37,015 nt of DNA from Pseudomonadota bacterium (GTDB lineage Bacteria; Pseudomonadota; Gammaproteobacteria; Legionellales; Legionellaceae): the NCBI GenBank assembly GCA_020051095.1, contig JAGVJN010000048.1, positions 1 through 37,015 on the forward strand. The letters are read 5' to 3'. The notes below the pieces were generated by a model. That model worked only from the letters and a program-made list of their open reading frames with translations. It was not told the DNA's origin and did no database searches. Shown here piece by piece: positions 8,410 through 16,248 of this stretch. Within the stretch, counting starts at the first letter, position 1; each line of letters starts with the position of its first letter. Position numbers and translations under genes: made by a program.

Positions 8410-8961
8410 TCAGCCTAAATTCATAGCTACCCTGTCTTCTTGAATGAGATCCGCATCCAATTTAACACAATGGGTACTCGTTTCAAGCATGCAAATCCCC
8501 AAGGCGAAAGCAGCGGCAACGATTGGCCATGATAACCCAGCACAACCGGCTGTGAAAACCATGAAACCCAGAAGGACATACAAAGACACTTCTTTTTGGG
8601 ATTCAATTTGATTGAACTGTTCGGTTGTCAAGATCGTGCTTTTACCTTTTAATATGGCATGCAACTCAACTGCAATCGTCTTCTCGACATCTTTATGTTC
8701 AATGCTAATACGATCATTGGGAACAAATTGATTCAGTAGTAATGTCGATAACTTAAACATCAAAGCCGCTGAACCAACGAGTATCAACATCGGCCCGCCC
8801 CAAACTAGCGCAGCTGTCAATGACGCCAAAATCGTAGCCTTCAAGGTAAACTCCACCGATTTTTTTAAATAATAAAAGCGCGTGACATTGGTTGGAATGT
8901 AAACTTCATCCAAGGGTACAGTTAATGAGGGACAATATGAGTGATTAAAAAAAAATCGCAT
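8410..8961 (-). CDS. Two-hairpin membrane protein, paralogue of 9091 gene
   Basis: The 183-residue protein has two hydrophobic hairpins: residues about 40-75 (ATILASLTAALVWGGPMLIL onward) and about 128-160 (VLLGFMVFTAGCAGLSWPIV onward). They are joined by a charged linker of about 55 residues ending ILTTEQ. The neighbouring divergent gene at 9091 has the same plan and alignable second hairpin, including LT-EQ just before it and a GF-xF-TA motif in it. No enzyme motif is visible. Paired membrane hairpins are typical of Legionella effectors that insert in host membranes, which is inference only. It is convergent with the gene ending at 8398, separated by 11 bases. Confidence 0.75.
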   Translation of the reverse strand: MRFFFNHSYCPSLTVPLDEVYIPTNVTRFYYLKKSVEFTLKATILASLTAALVWGGPMLILVGSAALMFKLSTLLLNQFVPNDRISIEHKDVEKTIAVELHAILKGKSTILTTEQFNQIESQKEVSLYVLLGFMVFTAGCAGLSWPIVAAAFALGICMLETSTHCVKLDADLIQEDRVAMNLG

Positions 8962-9035
8962 GGGGCTGTGATCTTATAAATGATGGGGCGATTTTAATCC
9001 ATAGTGCACTAATATGCAATATACTTGGACAAAGC

Positions 9036-9073
9036 TTGACACATGGCTTGGGGTTTGGCAAAATTCGCCAAAC
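9036..9073 (+). promoter_or_regulatory. Promoter overlapped by a perfect 7-bp inverted repeat
   Basis: TTGACA (9036-9041) is followed after 17 bases by CAAAAT (9059-9064). A perfect inverted repeat, GTTTGGC (9053-9059) and GCCAAAC (9067-9073) with a 7-base spacer, straddles the -10 and the predicted start. This is operator-like. The GGAG ribosome site at 9080-9083 and the ATG at 9091 follow. Confidence 0.5.
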
Positions 9074-9090
9074 GTTAATGGAGTATTTAA

Positions 9091-9720
9091 ATGCCACTCA
9101 ATCCTAACCAATTACCCGTTTCGGCTATTAGCCATTTTGTTGCTAATCCACCTAATAATTTGAATGATAAGCAAAGGCACCATTTGATCACCGAAACAAA
9201 TGCCATGCGAAAATTATATAATAAACAAGTCACCACCTATAATGAACACTTATTAAGTAACCAAATCATGGTGAAAGCCTGTGTCACCGCTACCCTGGGT
9301 ATTGGCCTATTTTTTGCAGCACCTGCCACCTTATTGCTTGGTGGAGCTGTTGCTTTAGCCCTTGGCTCTGGCATCTATAGCTATTTGCCCTTCCCAGAAG
9401 CCACGATTAACTCCCAAGCAATATCTGCTAGGGTAGCTGATGATGCCGAACCGAATGCATCAACAACATTTGTAACTAATTGGTTATTCAAAATGAAAGA
9501 TCATGATTTAACCGATGAGCAAAGTCGGCTATATCATAATATGTATCGCATTGGAGTTGGTTTAATTGTTGGCTTTGCGGCGTTTACCGCCATCGTATCC
9601 GGTGCTGGAATATCACTCACCATTGCAGCTGCCTTGTTTGCTCTCTCGTTGGCATATATTGTCCAACCCAAGTCAACATTATATGATGAGACAGCAGAGC
9701 CGGCTCATGTCCGAGTATAA
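9091..9720 (+). CDS. Two-hairpin membrane protein, paralogue of 8410 gene
   Basis: The 209-residue protein has a polar N-terminus of about 60 residues, a first hairpin (VKACVTATLGIGLFFAAPAT, then LLLGGAVALALGSGIYSYL), a polar linker ending DLTDEQ, and a second hairpin (IGVGLIVGFAAFTAIVSGAG, then ISLTIAAALFALSLAYI). The tail is acidic. This plan matches the divergent gene ending at 8410, so the two are likely ancient duplicates. The ATG has a clear GGAG site and its own promoter with a palindrome. No known family is recognised. Location is predicted to be a membrane, either its own or a host membrane if secreted. Confidence 0.8.
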   Translation: MPLNPNQLPVSAISHFVANPPNNLNDKQRHHLITETNAMRKLYNKQVTTYNEHLLSNQIMVKACVTATLGIGLFFAAPATLLLGGAVALALGSGIYSYLPFPEATINSQAISARVADDAEPNASTTFVTNWLFKMKDHDLTDEQSRLYHNMYRIGVGLIVGFAAFTAIVSGAGISLTIAAALFALSLAYIVQPKSTLYDETAEPAHVRV

Positions 9721-9890
9721 TACGCTGAGTAGGTAACCAATTTCTAATTTAGACACGAGCTATGATTTTTTTTTGTTAAACAACATAAAGCGTCATAGCC
9801 TGCGTCTGCCTCGATATAAAGATCATTGATTTTTCCAATAAAAGCGCGTATTTTACTCAACTTGTTTTTAGAGAGTTAGTAAGGATTGGT

Positions 9891-10805
9891 ATGCCCCCGA
9901 AAAAAAAATCGCCCTCCCAATCAGGCACCTATATTGCTTCGAGTGGAAGTGAAAATCCAGACATCATTCAACGAGATTCCCCTCCTACGCCTCCTTCTTC
10001 TGGTCGAGACAGCACTCCAAAAGAATTACATCAATCGAGTTCAAGCTCTTCCGAGGGTCCTAAAAAACACAAAAAAAAGAAAGGAAGGATATTAGAAGAA
10101 TCACCGTCATCGGAAGAATCTGACACAAGCATCAACATTGCCCCGAAGGAAATAGAGGAAAGGATAGGGAGTGATGAAAAAGGTAATGAGTCTGAAGAGG
10201 ATGCTATCTCTTCCAGCAAATGCTCCTGCGCATCTTTTTTCTGTTGTTGTATCTCTCGAAGTAGCAAGAAAAAATCAGAGAAATATTTTCGAACCCACGA
10301 AGAAGAAGGACAATATCGAAGGAACTGTGTACGAGAAGATAGATTTAACACGATGTCGTCAGCTGTCGGTATTGTTCCTGTGAACGGGACCGGATGGTTA
10401 TTTGACAATGCGCTACTGCCAAATGACAGCAACGCTGTTCCCGTGTTTGCCTTTCTTAATCTCTTACGAAGTATCGTCGCCATTGGCGTTAATATGTACT
10501 TTAGGCGCGGACAAGGCGAGCATTCGCGTGGTAGCAGCTGGTCTGTGTTTACCAATTCAATCATTTCCATTCTCTCGCTCTTATTATTAGCATTCAGCTT
10601 AGCCGAAGTCGGTGTTGAGGAAAGACATGACAATCAGGATACATTAATTCTATTCTTCACCATCGCAATTAACTGCTTAGGGGCAGGTATCTTTTTTATG
10701 CAAACAGGTGAACTCGGTTATCACTCTTATAACCAAGTCACCAAAAAGCCCCAAGACATTCCTGATGAAGAACAAGGATTGACACGCCCCTCACCTAAAA
10801 ATTAA
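9891..10805 (+). CDS. Ser-rich, Cys-cluster, three-TM orphan (effector candidate)
   Basis: The 304-residue protein has three parts. Residues 1-108 are low-complexity and disordered, rich in Ser, Pro and Glu, with a basic run KKHKKKKGR (58-66). Next comes a tight cysteine cluster KCSCASFFCCCIS (C111, C113, C118-C120) followed by basic residues. Residues 183-272 contain three predicted membrane segments (183-203, 217-240, 252-272), and the C-terminus is polar. A Cys cluster beside basic residues resembles eukaryotic S-palmitoylation sites, and the basic run resembles a nuclear-type signal. These are suggestive of a host-directed protein but not proof. AAGGA precedes the ATG. No family is recognised. 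Confidence 0.75.
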   Translation: MPPKKKSPSQSGTYIASSGSENPDIIQRDSPPTPPSSGRDSTPKELHQSSSSSSEGPKKHKKKKGRILEESPSSEESDTSINIAPKEIEERIGSDEKGNESEEDAISSSKCSCASFFCCCISRSSKKKSEKYFRTHEEEGQYRRNCVREDRFNTMSSAVGIVPVNGTGWLFDNALLPNDSNAVPVFAFLNLLRSIVAIGVNMYFRRGQGEHSRGSSWSVFTNSIISILSLLLLAFSLAEVGVEERHDNQDTLILFFTIAINCLGAGIFFMQTGELGYHSYNQVTKKPQDIPDEEQGLTRPSPKN

Positions 10806-10846
10806 TGAGCGCCTATTTCAATGATAATTGTCGTGCCAAGGCGCGA

Positions 10847-11067
10847 CCCTGAGGGATAGACACTCTTTTTGAAAACTTAGACTTATCTCAAAACGCCGAC
10901 GTACCGCGGCTTGTCCGCGGTATCCAGAGATCCCTGTATGCACTAAATAAAAACATATTGGTCAAAAACCCTGGATCCCGCGGACAAGCCGCGGGACGTC
11001 GGGTTAAACATTATGCCAATACATTATACGAATACTATGTTTTAAAAAAAGTGTCTATCCCTCAGGG
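10847..11067. repeat. MITE-like nested palindromic repeat
   Basis: The outer arms are an exact 17-base inverted repeat, CCCTGAGGGATAGACAC at 10847-10863 and its complement at 11051-11067, with imperfect complementarity continuing inward. A second inverted pair lies inside: CCGCGGCTTGTCCGCGG near 10904-10920 and CCCGCGGACAAGCCGCGGG near 10977-10995, each itself a hairpin and each flanked by GACGT and a GGATCC-like or TATCC end. The whole 221 bases can fold into one large stem with side hairpins. No transposase is present. Short frames passing through it are not credible genes. Confidence 0.7.
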
Positions 11068-11153
11068 CTCGGCCTACCTGGCTATTCTTTTTTCTCTTGT
11101 TTATCAAGGCATTATCCGTGTGCTTGTAAAAAAAACCGACTATACTATCTATC

Positions 11154-11280
11154 ACAGGACTTACGAAAAACCCCAAGGTCGAGGCAAAAAATATTTTTAA
11201 TGAGGGAGTTTAGATCAACTAAATGACCGAATTAAAAATATTTTTTAACGAAGAGATTGGGAGTTTTTCGTAAGTCCTGT
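11154..11280. mobile_element. MITE-like element with 18-bp terminal inverted repeats
   Basis: ACAGGACTTACGAAAAAC begins at 11154 and its exact complement ends at 11280. Inside, AAAAAATATTTTTAAT (from 11185) mirrors ATTAAAAATATTTTTT (ending 11246), so nearly all 127 bases are self-complementary. The bases ATC flank both sides, possibly a 3-bp target duplication. It has no coding capacity and ends 30 bases before the start of the triple-YbjQ gene, so it may supply part of that gene's 5' region. Confidence 0.7.
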
Positions 11281-11310
11281 ATCAATTACTCCAATTCAAA
11301 GGATATAGAC

Positions 11311-12528
11311 ATGACCGTAACGACTGGTTTATCCGGAAATGAAATTTATTGTTTAGCAGAAAAAGGGTATGAGCCGGGTAATATTGTCGTGGGTAACAGT
11401 GTTCATTCACTTGGCATCATAGGTAGCATTGGCTCGGGTATGAAAGCCATGTTGGGGGGTGAAATCAAGCAAGTGACTACCCTCATTGAAGAAGGACGTG
11501 AAACAGCCTACCGCAGAATGCTTCAAGAGGCGAAAGAGCAGGGCGCAACGGGTATCACAGGCGTCACCAGTGAGTTGGTGTTTCATGGTTCAAATATCGA
11601 ATTTTTGTCCATTGGCTCTGCCATTCATGCCGCCGGAAACGCCAGCAAAGATAAGTTTTCGACCAGCGATAATGGGCAACAGTTATATGCTCAACTGGAT
11701 GTCGGATTCAGACCTATCTGCTTCTCATTTGGTAATTCGGCTTATTCAATGGGAGTTGGTCGCGGATTGATAGGTGGCATTAAAAGCCTTGCCCGAGGCG
11801 AAATCAAGGAATATTCGTCCATATTTAATACGACAAGACATTTGGCATTAACCCGCATTGTTAACCACGCCGCGCAATATAAAGCAAATGCGGTTCTTGG
11901 GATTACCACGACTATTATCCCTTTTGGTGGGCTAAATGAAATGTTGATGATCGGTACCGCTTCACACCATCCTGGCCTGCCCGCCGAGTTCACCGAAATG
12001 CCTGCCACCAGCAACTTAACCAATATCGAATTATGGAATATGGCTAAACTGGGTTATATGCCCCAACGATTATTACTGGGAACATCGGTTTATGCACTAG
12101 GGGTGGTTGGAGGCATAACGTCTCTGATTAAGTCATTCAAACGAGGCGAAATCAATGAGTTAACACGGTTGATTTATGAAGCCCGCGAAAATGCCTTAAA
12201 CATCATCAACACGGAAGCAAATGCCATTGGCGCTGATGATATCGTTGGCGTCAAAACATATGTGTATGATTTAGGCAATGGTCTCATTGAATTTCTCGCT
12301 ATCGGCACCGCGGTTAAACGGACATCCGTACTCAAAACACAATCAGAGCAAATACTGCCCCAAGCCATTATCGCCAATAAAGATACCTATTTTGACACCA
12401 ATCGAGCTGGGGATTTGAAAGTCAACGTCAATACGGGTTCAAAACCAATTAACAGCGGAAGTTTTTTGCTCATGATTATTATCGCACTAATTATATTCAG
12501 CCATATTTTTGTGCGCTTTTTTACCTAA
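11311..12528 (+). CDS. Triple YbjQ-domain protein with C-terminal membrane anchor
   Basis: This 405-residue protein contains three consecutive YbjQ/UPF0145-like domains. Repeat 1 runs about 1-110 (YEPGNIVVGNSVHSLGIIGS, then EGRETAYRRMLQEAKEQGAT, then IEFLSIGSAI). Repeat 2 runs about 128-235 (ICFSFGNSAYSMGVGRGLIG, NTTRHLALTRIVNHAAQYKA, NEMLMIGTAS). Repeat 3 runs about 250-350 (RLLLGTSVYALGVVGGITSL, EARENALNIINTEANAIGAD, IEFLAIGTAV). A hydrophobic tail, FLLMIIIALIIFSHIFV, ends the protein, so it is probably tail-anchored. Single YbjQ proteins are about 105 residues and form ring oligomers; function is unsettled. I choose the ATG at 11311 (AAGGA at 11298-11302); the upstream in-frame ATG at 11257 lies inside the repeat element. 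Confidence 0.85.
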   Translation: MTVTTGLSGNEIYCLAEKGYEPGNIVVGNSVHSLGIIGSIGSGMKAMLGGEIKQVTTLIEEGRETAYRRMLQEAKEQGATGITGVTSELVFHGSNIEFLSIGSAIHAAGNASKDKFSTSDNGQQLYAQLDVGFRPICFSFGNSAYSMGVGRGLIGGIKSLARGEIKEYSSIFNTTRHLALTRIVNHAAQYKANAVLGITTTIIPFGGLNEMLMIGTASHHPGLPAEFTEMPATSNLTNIELWNMAKLGYMPQRLLLGTSVYALGVVGGITSLIKSFKRGEINELTRLIYEARENALNIINTEANAIGADDIVGVKTYVYDLGNGLIEFLAIGTAVKRTSVLKTQSEQILPQAIIANKDTYFDTNRAGDLKVNVNTGSKPINSGSFLLMIIIALIIFSHIFVRFFT

Positions 12529-12605
12529 TCAATCAAGGGCAGCTATTTCTAAGCAGCTTTTTGCTTTCATATAGGTATGCGGCTAACCCGCAAGATATTG
12601 CCAAT

Positions 12606-13697
12606 TTACTGTGCTTCAATCTGTTCGACAGTTTTTATATCATATTGAGGAGCAGGCTTATACTCAAATTGGCACTGAGCATCAGTTGAGGTAACCACCA
12701 ATTCATCGCGATCGTCCACTACCGTGATGGGGCCTTTATAATACTTATCCATGCCTTTAATAAAATTATCCTTCGCCGCTTTGCTTGTAGGAATAGCAGG
12801 AACTAGATGAGTGGGAATGAGATTCTTAACCGCTGCCGCTTGTGCCATCTTCGCTAATGCCAACGTATCGGAGTGGTATTGCGCTATTTGGTCATAAAAT
12901 TTTTTCGATAATTTTGGATTGGGTTGTGAAGGAAAAGTCTGTTGAATGAGTTGACCATAATAGTGACTGAATGCTTCGTTTATCAAAATATCTGCATTTT
13001 CTGCCACCGTTTTTAAATTATGCATGATTTTTGTATCACCACTGATAACGATTTTGCAAGATTTATAATGAATCACATAACCCAATGCTGGATAGGCAGG
13101 GTTGTGGTTCACTCGGAAGGGGGTTAATTTTAAATTCGTTGTTTTTAAAATAGGTTCCCCTTCGCCCTCATAGGGAGCTGTCACCAAAACGGGGGTAATT
13201 TTATTCGTATTTAATGGTACGTAGCCTTCTCGACTGGTTGCTCGGTATAACGCATCCAATGAATATAGTTTATTCAAAGCATCTGCAATGTCTGTAACCC
13301 CTGCAGGGCCATATAACATTAGGGATGAATTCTTGCGCGCCGGCCAAGCGACATTATTCAAATACCCTATCCCCGCCATATGGTCTGAATGCCAGTGGGT
13401 CACAAATATCTTATTCATTGCCCCAAGAGGCAGCCCAAGTGCCCCCAAGTTTTGCGAACCCCCTTCCCCAACATCAATCATGAACATTTGCTTGTCACCA
13501 ACAACCGCAAAGCAGGCCGGCTTTCTAACCGATTGCATTGCAATTTCAGGATCGCCTGTCCCACAAAAATACAGATGCAGCTTACCATCGTGCAGCAAAT
13601 TTTGGGGCGCCTTTTGCTGCCGATAAACATGAATGTCTGCAAATGCGACTTGGCTTGCTAGTGTCAACATCAAGCAATATATATTGATTATTTTCAT
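12606..13697 (-). CDS. Exported MBL-fold hydrolase (arylsulfatase/RNase Z-like)
   Basis: A signal peptide (MKIINIYCLMLTLASQVAFA, cleavage near residue 20) precedes a metallo-beta-lactamase fold. The metal motif HWHSDH is at 101-106, the first strand has GTGDP, and later ligands occur in VISGDTK and PTHLVPA. The overall plan (GTGDP start, insertion after HxHxDH, YHSDTLALAKMAQAA near the end) resembles the tRNase Z/AtsA arylsulfatase branch, here redirected to the periplasm or outside. At 363 residues the length is normal for that branch. The substrate is unknown. It stands alone, convergent with the YbjQ gene. Confidence 0.88.
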   Translation of the reverse strand: MKIINIYCLMLTLASQVAFADIHVYRQQKAPQNLLHDGKLHLYFCGTGDPEIAMQSVRKPACFAVVGDKQMFMIDVGEGGSQNLGALGLPLGAMNKIFVTHWHSDHMAGIGYLNNVAWPARKNSSLMLYGPAGVTDIADALNKLYSLDALYRATSREGYVPLNTNKITPVLVTAPYEGEGEPILKTTNLKLTPFRVNHNPAYPALGYVIHYKSCKIVISGDTKIMHNLKTVAENADILINEAFSHYYGQLIQQTFPSQPNPKLSKKFYDQIAQYHSDTLALAKMAQAAAVKNLIPTHLVPAIPTSKAAKDNFIKGMDKYYKGPITVVDDRDELVVTSTDAQCQFEYKPAPQYDIKTVEQIEAQ

Positions 13698-13767
13698 ACT
13701 GTTACACTGAAATTAGTTTAGGAATCTTTATCCCCTTGTTTCTTAAGGGTAGAGGCCACCTTGAATA

Positions 13768-13843
13768 TGGTGGGCCGTATAGGGATCGAACCTATGACCA
13801 AAAGATTAAGAGTCTCCTGCTCTACCAGCTGAGCTAACGGCCC
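13768..13843 (-). tRNA. tRNA-Lys (anticodon CTT)
   Basis: The minus strand reads GGGCCGTTAGCTCAGC from 13843, an acceptor and D-arm typical of tRNA-Lys. The anticodon loop is CTCTTAA with anticodon CTT, the T-arm is GGTTCGATCC, and the acceptor closes with ACGGCCC, discriminator A, then an encoded CCA at 13770-13768. All four arms pair. Length is 76 with CCA. It decodes AAG. Confidence 0.96.
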
Positions 13844-13922
13844 TACCCTATTGAATAATAGCACAATTTATAGGAAGTAAAATTGACTTTGTCGTTACCA
13901 ATGCCTAGGGCATCTCTGCCCA

Positions 13923-14957
13923 TTAAATGCCTTTAAATCCTATCAAACGTTCCTCTTCCAGGTTTGCAGCTTTGATATTGTCATACAGACCAACTGCTAT
14001 ACCAACTAAAATCACGACTCCACCAATTATCTGAGCACTGTTGGGGATCTCACCCACAATCAGGTAAGCAAAGATAACACCGGCTATGGGATAAAAAGCA
14101 TTGCCAATGGCAATGCTTTGCGGGTTAACATGCTCGATTGCCTGAGAAAAAGTAAAAATCGCCATTGCAAAAATAACACCGCCGTAAAAGAGCATCCATT
14201 CCCAGAGAAAGGGAGAAAACAGATCAGCAAAATGGGTTAAGCCAAAAAGATAGGTTGCAACCACAAAGAAAAATAGTGCGCCAACACAGGTTCTAAAAAT
14301 GGAATAAATCGGTTTGGGAATATTGCTGATGTATCTATTGGTCAATATATCTCCCATGATTGTAAATAACGCACCAAGCAATGCGAAAATCAGTCCAATT
14401 TTAGGTGCCGTGGCGACAAGATGACCTAGCCAACCCTCACCAACGTTGGCTTTGGCCATTTTCATTGCCATGGGCATTGAGTCTGGTAGGTTTAAGTAAA
14501 AAGTGAGCGACACCCCCATTGCCGCAATAAGCACGCCTAGCAGTGTCAAACGGGAAGGTTTTTCGTTTAAAAATAAGTAGCCTAATACCAATGCCCAAAC
14601 AATTTCTGTGGTTGATATAAGCACCACATTAATCACCGCTGTGGTCAAAATAGCCAATAAATAAAAAATAGGTCCTAAAATAGTGGCGAAAATGGTAACA
14701 AGCGACAGAGAGCCCCACTCCTTCGCTTGGATCGCCCAAATACTATCAACACTTAGCTGTTTTCGATAACCAATGATAAAAACGATACCGGCAATGATAT
14801 TGCCAGCAAATAAGACATTACAGAATGAAATAGGATTATGCCCATGAATCGGATAATTGACGCCAAGCTGCCCCAACTTGCCAATTATAGAATCAAGGGA
14901 AGCAAACAACAAAATAGAGACCCACAAATAAATGAGCCCTCGTGTTTTAATGTTCAT
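13923..14957 (-). CDS. EamA/DMT-family transporter
   Basis: The protein has about ten hydrophobic segments arranged as two EamA halves: residues near 5-155 (ending around LLGVLIAAMGVSLTFYLNLP) and near 185-325 (ending around IIGGVVILVGIAVGLYD). The conserved EamA-type segments STTEIVWALVLGYLFLNEKP and GNAFYPIAGVIFAYLIVGEI are both visible. The family exports metabolites or drugs across the inner membrane; substrate unknown. I use the ATG at 14957; the frame extends to a TTG at 14966, and neither has a strong ribosome site. The tRNA-Lys gene lies downstream on the same strand. Confidence 0.88.
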   Translation of the reverse strand: MNIKTRGLIYLWVSILLFASLDSIIGKLGQLGVNYPIHGHNPISFCNVLFAGNIIAGIVFIIGYRKQLSVDSIWAIQAKEWGSLSLVTIFATILGPIFYLLAILTTAVINVVLISTTEIVWALVLGYLFLNEKPSRLTLLGVLIAAMGVSLTFYLNLPDSMPMAMKMAKANVGEGWLGHLVATAPKIGLIFALLGALFTIMGDILTNRYISNIPKPIYSIFRTCVGALFFFVVATYLFGLTHFADLFSPFLWEWMLFYGGVIFAMAIFTFSQAIEHVNPQSIAIGNAFYPIAGVIFAYLIVGEIPNSAQIIGGVVILVGIAVGLYDNIKAANLEEERLIGFKGI

Positions 14958-15126
14958 GGCAATCAACTGATTGTTTTTAATGGTTTAATATATAGCAGAT
15001 AGAACGCAACCTGCAAGTCGACATGGATGAATTGACATCTGAGAGCTGAATTATTGTCTATAATATGTACATATTGATTGATGTGTTAATGCACCTCCAG
15101 TTTTCAATCATAGTCAGAAGGAAGCG

Positions 15127-15327
15127 ATGATGATCGAGTTACTTAATTTATTAGTTATCATAGTAGCAGCGGGCGTAATAACCTGGCTTGTGAATGCGTT
15201 TATTCCGATGCCAGGCATGTTTCATATGCTGTTTAATATTGTTGTGTTGGTCGTGGTGGTTATTTATGTATTACAGTTCTTCTCGATCATAAACCCCATT
15301 TTGCCTGCTATTACAATTTTCCGCTAG
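15127..15327 (+). CDS. Thivi_2564-like small membrane protein
   Basis: The 66-residue protein has two hydrophobic helices: LLNLLVIIVAAGVITWLVNA and MLFNIVVLVVVVIYVLQFFS. They flank the short turn FIPMPGMFHM. This helix, IPM, helix pattern is that of the small Thivi_2564-family membrane proteins, whose function is unknown. AAGGAAG lies just upstream of two adjacent ATG codons; either could be used. A TATAAT at 15059-15064 probably belongs to its promoter, with a TTGACA at 15032-15037 rather too far away (21 bases). Confidence 0.75.
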   Translation: MMIELLNLLVIIVAAGVITWLVNAFIPMPGMFHMLFNIVVLVVVVIYVLQFFSIINPILPAITIFR

Positions 15328-15491
15328 GGCGTTGATAAGCTGCCTTTTCCTGTTATGAACTGGTAGCAACCATTTATTCAGGCTGCCTATTAGGTGATAA
15401 TAATCCGTGGCACGGCTGATTGACAGTTGTTGGCAAACTTTCTACTATGGTGAATTGGGTGATTGCGCTTAGCTTTTGAAGGGTATTGATT

Positions 15492-15519
15492 CCCGGATTA
15501 CGGCTGCGCCTAATCCGGG
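15492..15519. repeat. REP-like short palindrome
   Basis: CCCGGATTA (15492-15500) and its exact complement TAATCCGGG (15511-15519) flank a GC-rich 10-base loop. It is an intergenic extragenic-palindrome type repeat between the small membrane gene and the chromate-transporter gene. There is no T-run, so it is not an obvious terminator. The rest of 15328-15617 shows nothing else. Confidence 0.5.
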
Positions 15520-15617
15520 CTGCGATGATTTAATGGGTAATCGAATACAAACAGTGTGCCCTTAACGAAGCTCTGTCATTTTTATCGATTCAATACCTTG
15601 GCCAACAGAAAAATAAC

Positions 15618-16148
15618 ATGCTTAAACTCGTAGAATTGATGATTAGCTTTGGCAAAATTGGTTTCACCGCGCTGGGCGGCGGTAATTCCATGCTGAAGTT
15701 AATTGAGTATGAAGCGGTCGTTTCCCGCCAATGGATTGGTCAGGAAGAATTTGTTGGCATGGTGGGGTCGACGTTTTTATTCCCGGGTCTTACTGCTGTA
15801 AAGTTGTCCGCCTTGATTGGCTACCAAGTTGCCGGCCTATTGGGATTAATCATCGCCGTTATTTGTTTGAATCTTCCTGGTCTATTGATGGCTTTGGTCG
15901 GTTATAGCTACCTTTCTCAAGCCAATACCCCCATCACTCGCAAAGCAATCATTGCCGTTCAATACGGTGCGTTTGCCATGCTAGCTGCCGCCTCGTATGC
16001 CATTGGCGAGGGCATCTTAAAACACAATTTTTCCTTGCCCCTTATCTGCCTAACAGCCTCGTTTTTCATCCTCCTTGCCTTTTTTGACCTATCGCCCTTT
16101 TGGGGATTAATCGGGTTTATCATCATTGCGTATTTTTTGGTTTTATAA
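15618..16148 (+). CDS. Short-chain chromate (CHR) transporter
   Basis: The 176-residue protein is a single CHR domain: FGKIGFTALGGGNSMLKLIE, the GQEEFVGMVGSTFLFPGLTA block (usual family signature near FPGP) and five or six membrane segments. CHR transporters move chromate or other anions across the inner membrane. Short-chain members are usually encoded as adjacent pairs that work together; here I see no partner on either side. It may act as a homodimer or its partner may be lost. The ribosome site is weak. Confidence 0.88.
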   Translation: MLKLVELMISFGKIGFTALGGGNSMLKLIEYEAVVSRQWIGQEEFVGMVGSTFLFPGLTAVKLSALIGYQVAGLLGLIIAVICLNLPGLLMALVGYSYLSQANTPITRKAIIAVQYGAFAMLAAASYAIGEGILKHNFSLPLICLTASFFILLAFFDLSPFWGLIGFIIIAYFLVL

Positions 16149-16184
16149 ACGTCAATCCTTTGTAAATCCGCATTTTTTTCAACG

Positions 16185-16217
16185 CTTAATATTAAATTAA
16201 TATTAAAGGACTATAAT
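16185..16217 (+). promoter_or_regulatory. Tandem PmrA box and -10 element
   Basis: CTTAATATT (16185-16193), two bases, then ATTAATATT (16196-16204) matches the tandem PmrA-binding consensus cTTAATatT-N2-cTTAATatT at all but one position. TATAAT follows at 16212-16217, so the box covers the -35 region, as expected for an activator site. The effector-like gene starts at 16249. PmrA is known to control many Dot/Icm effector genes in Legionella and Coxiella. Confidence 0.75.
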
Positions 16218-16248
16218 TAAGCAAATAGTACCCTTTCCAAGGAAAATC

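Noticed and set aside
10031..10633. 200-codon minus-strand frame opposite the Ser-rich orphan
   Set aside because: It is the mirror of the low-complexity AG-rich coding strand; the plus-strand gene has the ribosome site and sensible membrane segments.
10958..11200. 80-codon plus-strand frame through the repeat region
   Set aside because: It reads through the palindromic repeats and into the next element, with no ribosome site or family resemblance.
11742..12023. 93-codon minus-strand frame inside the triple-YbjQ gene
   Set aside because: It lies wholly opposite a well-supported domain and has no start signals.
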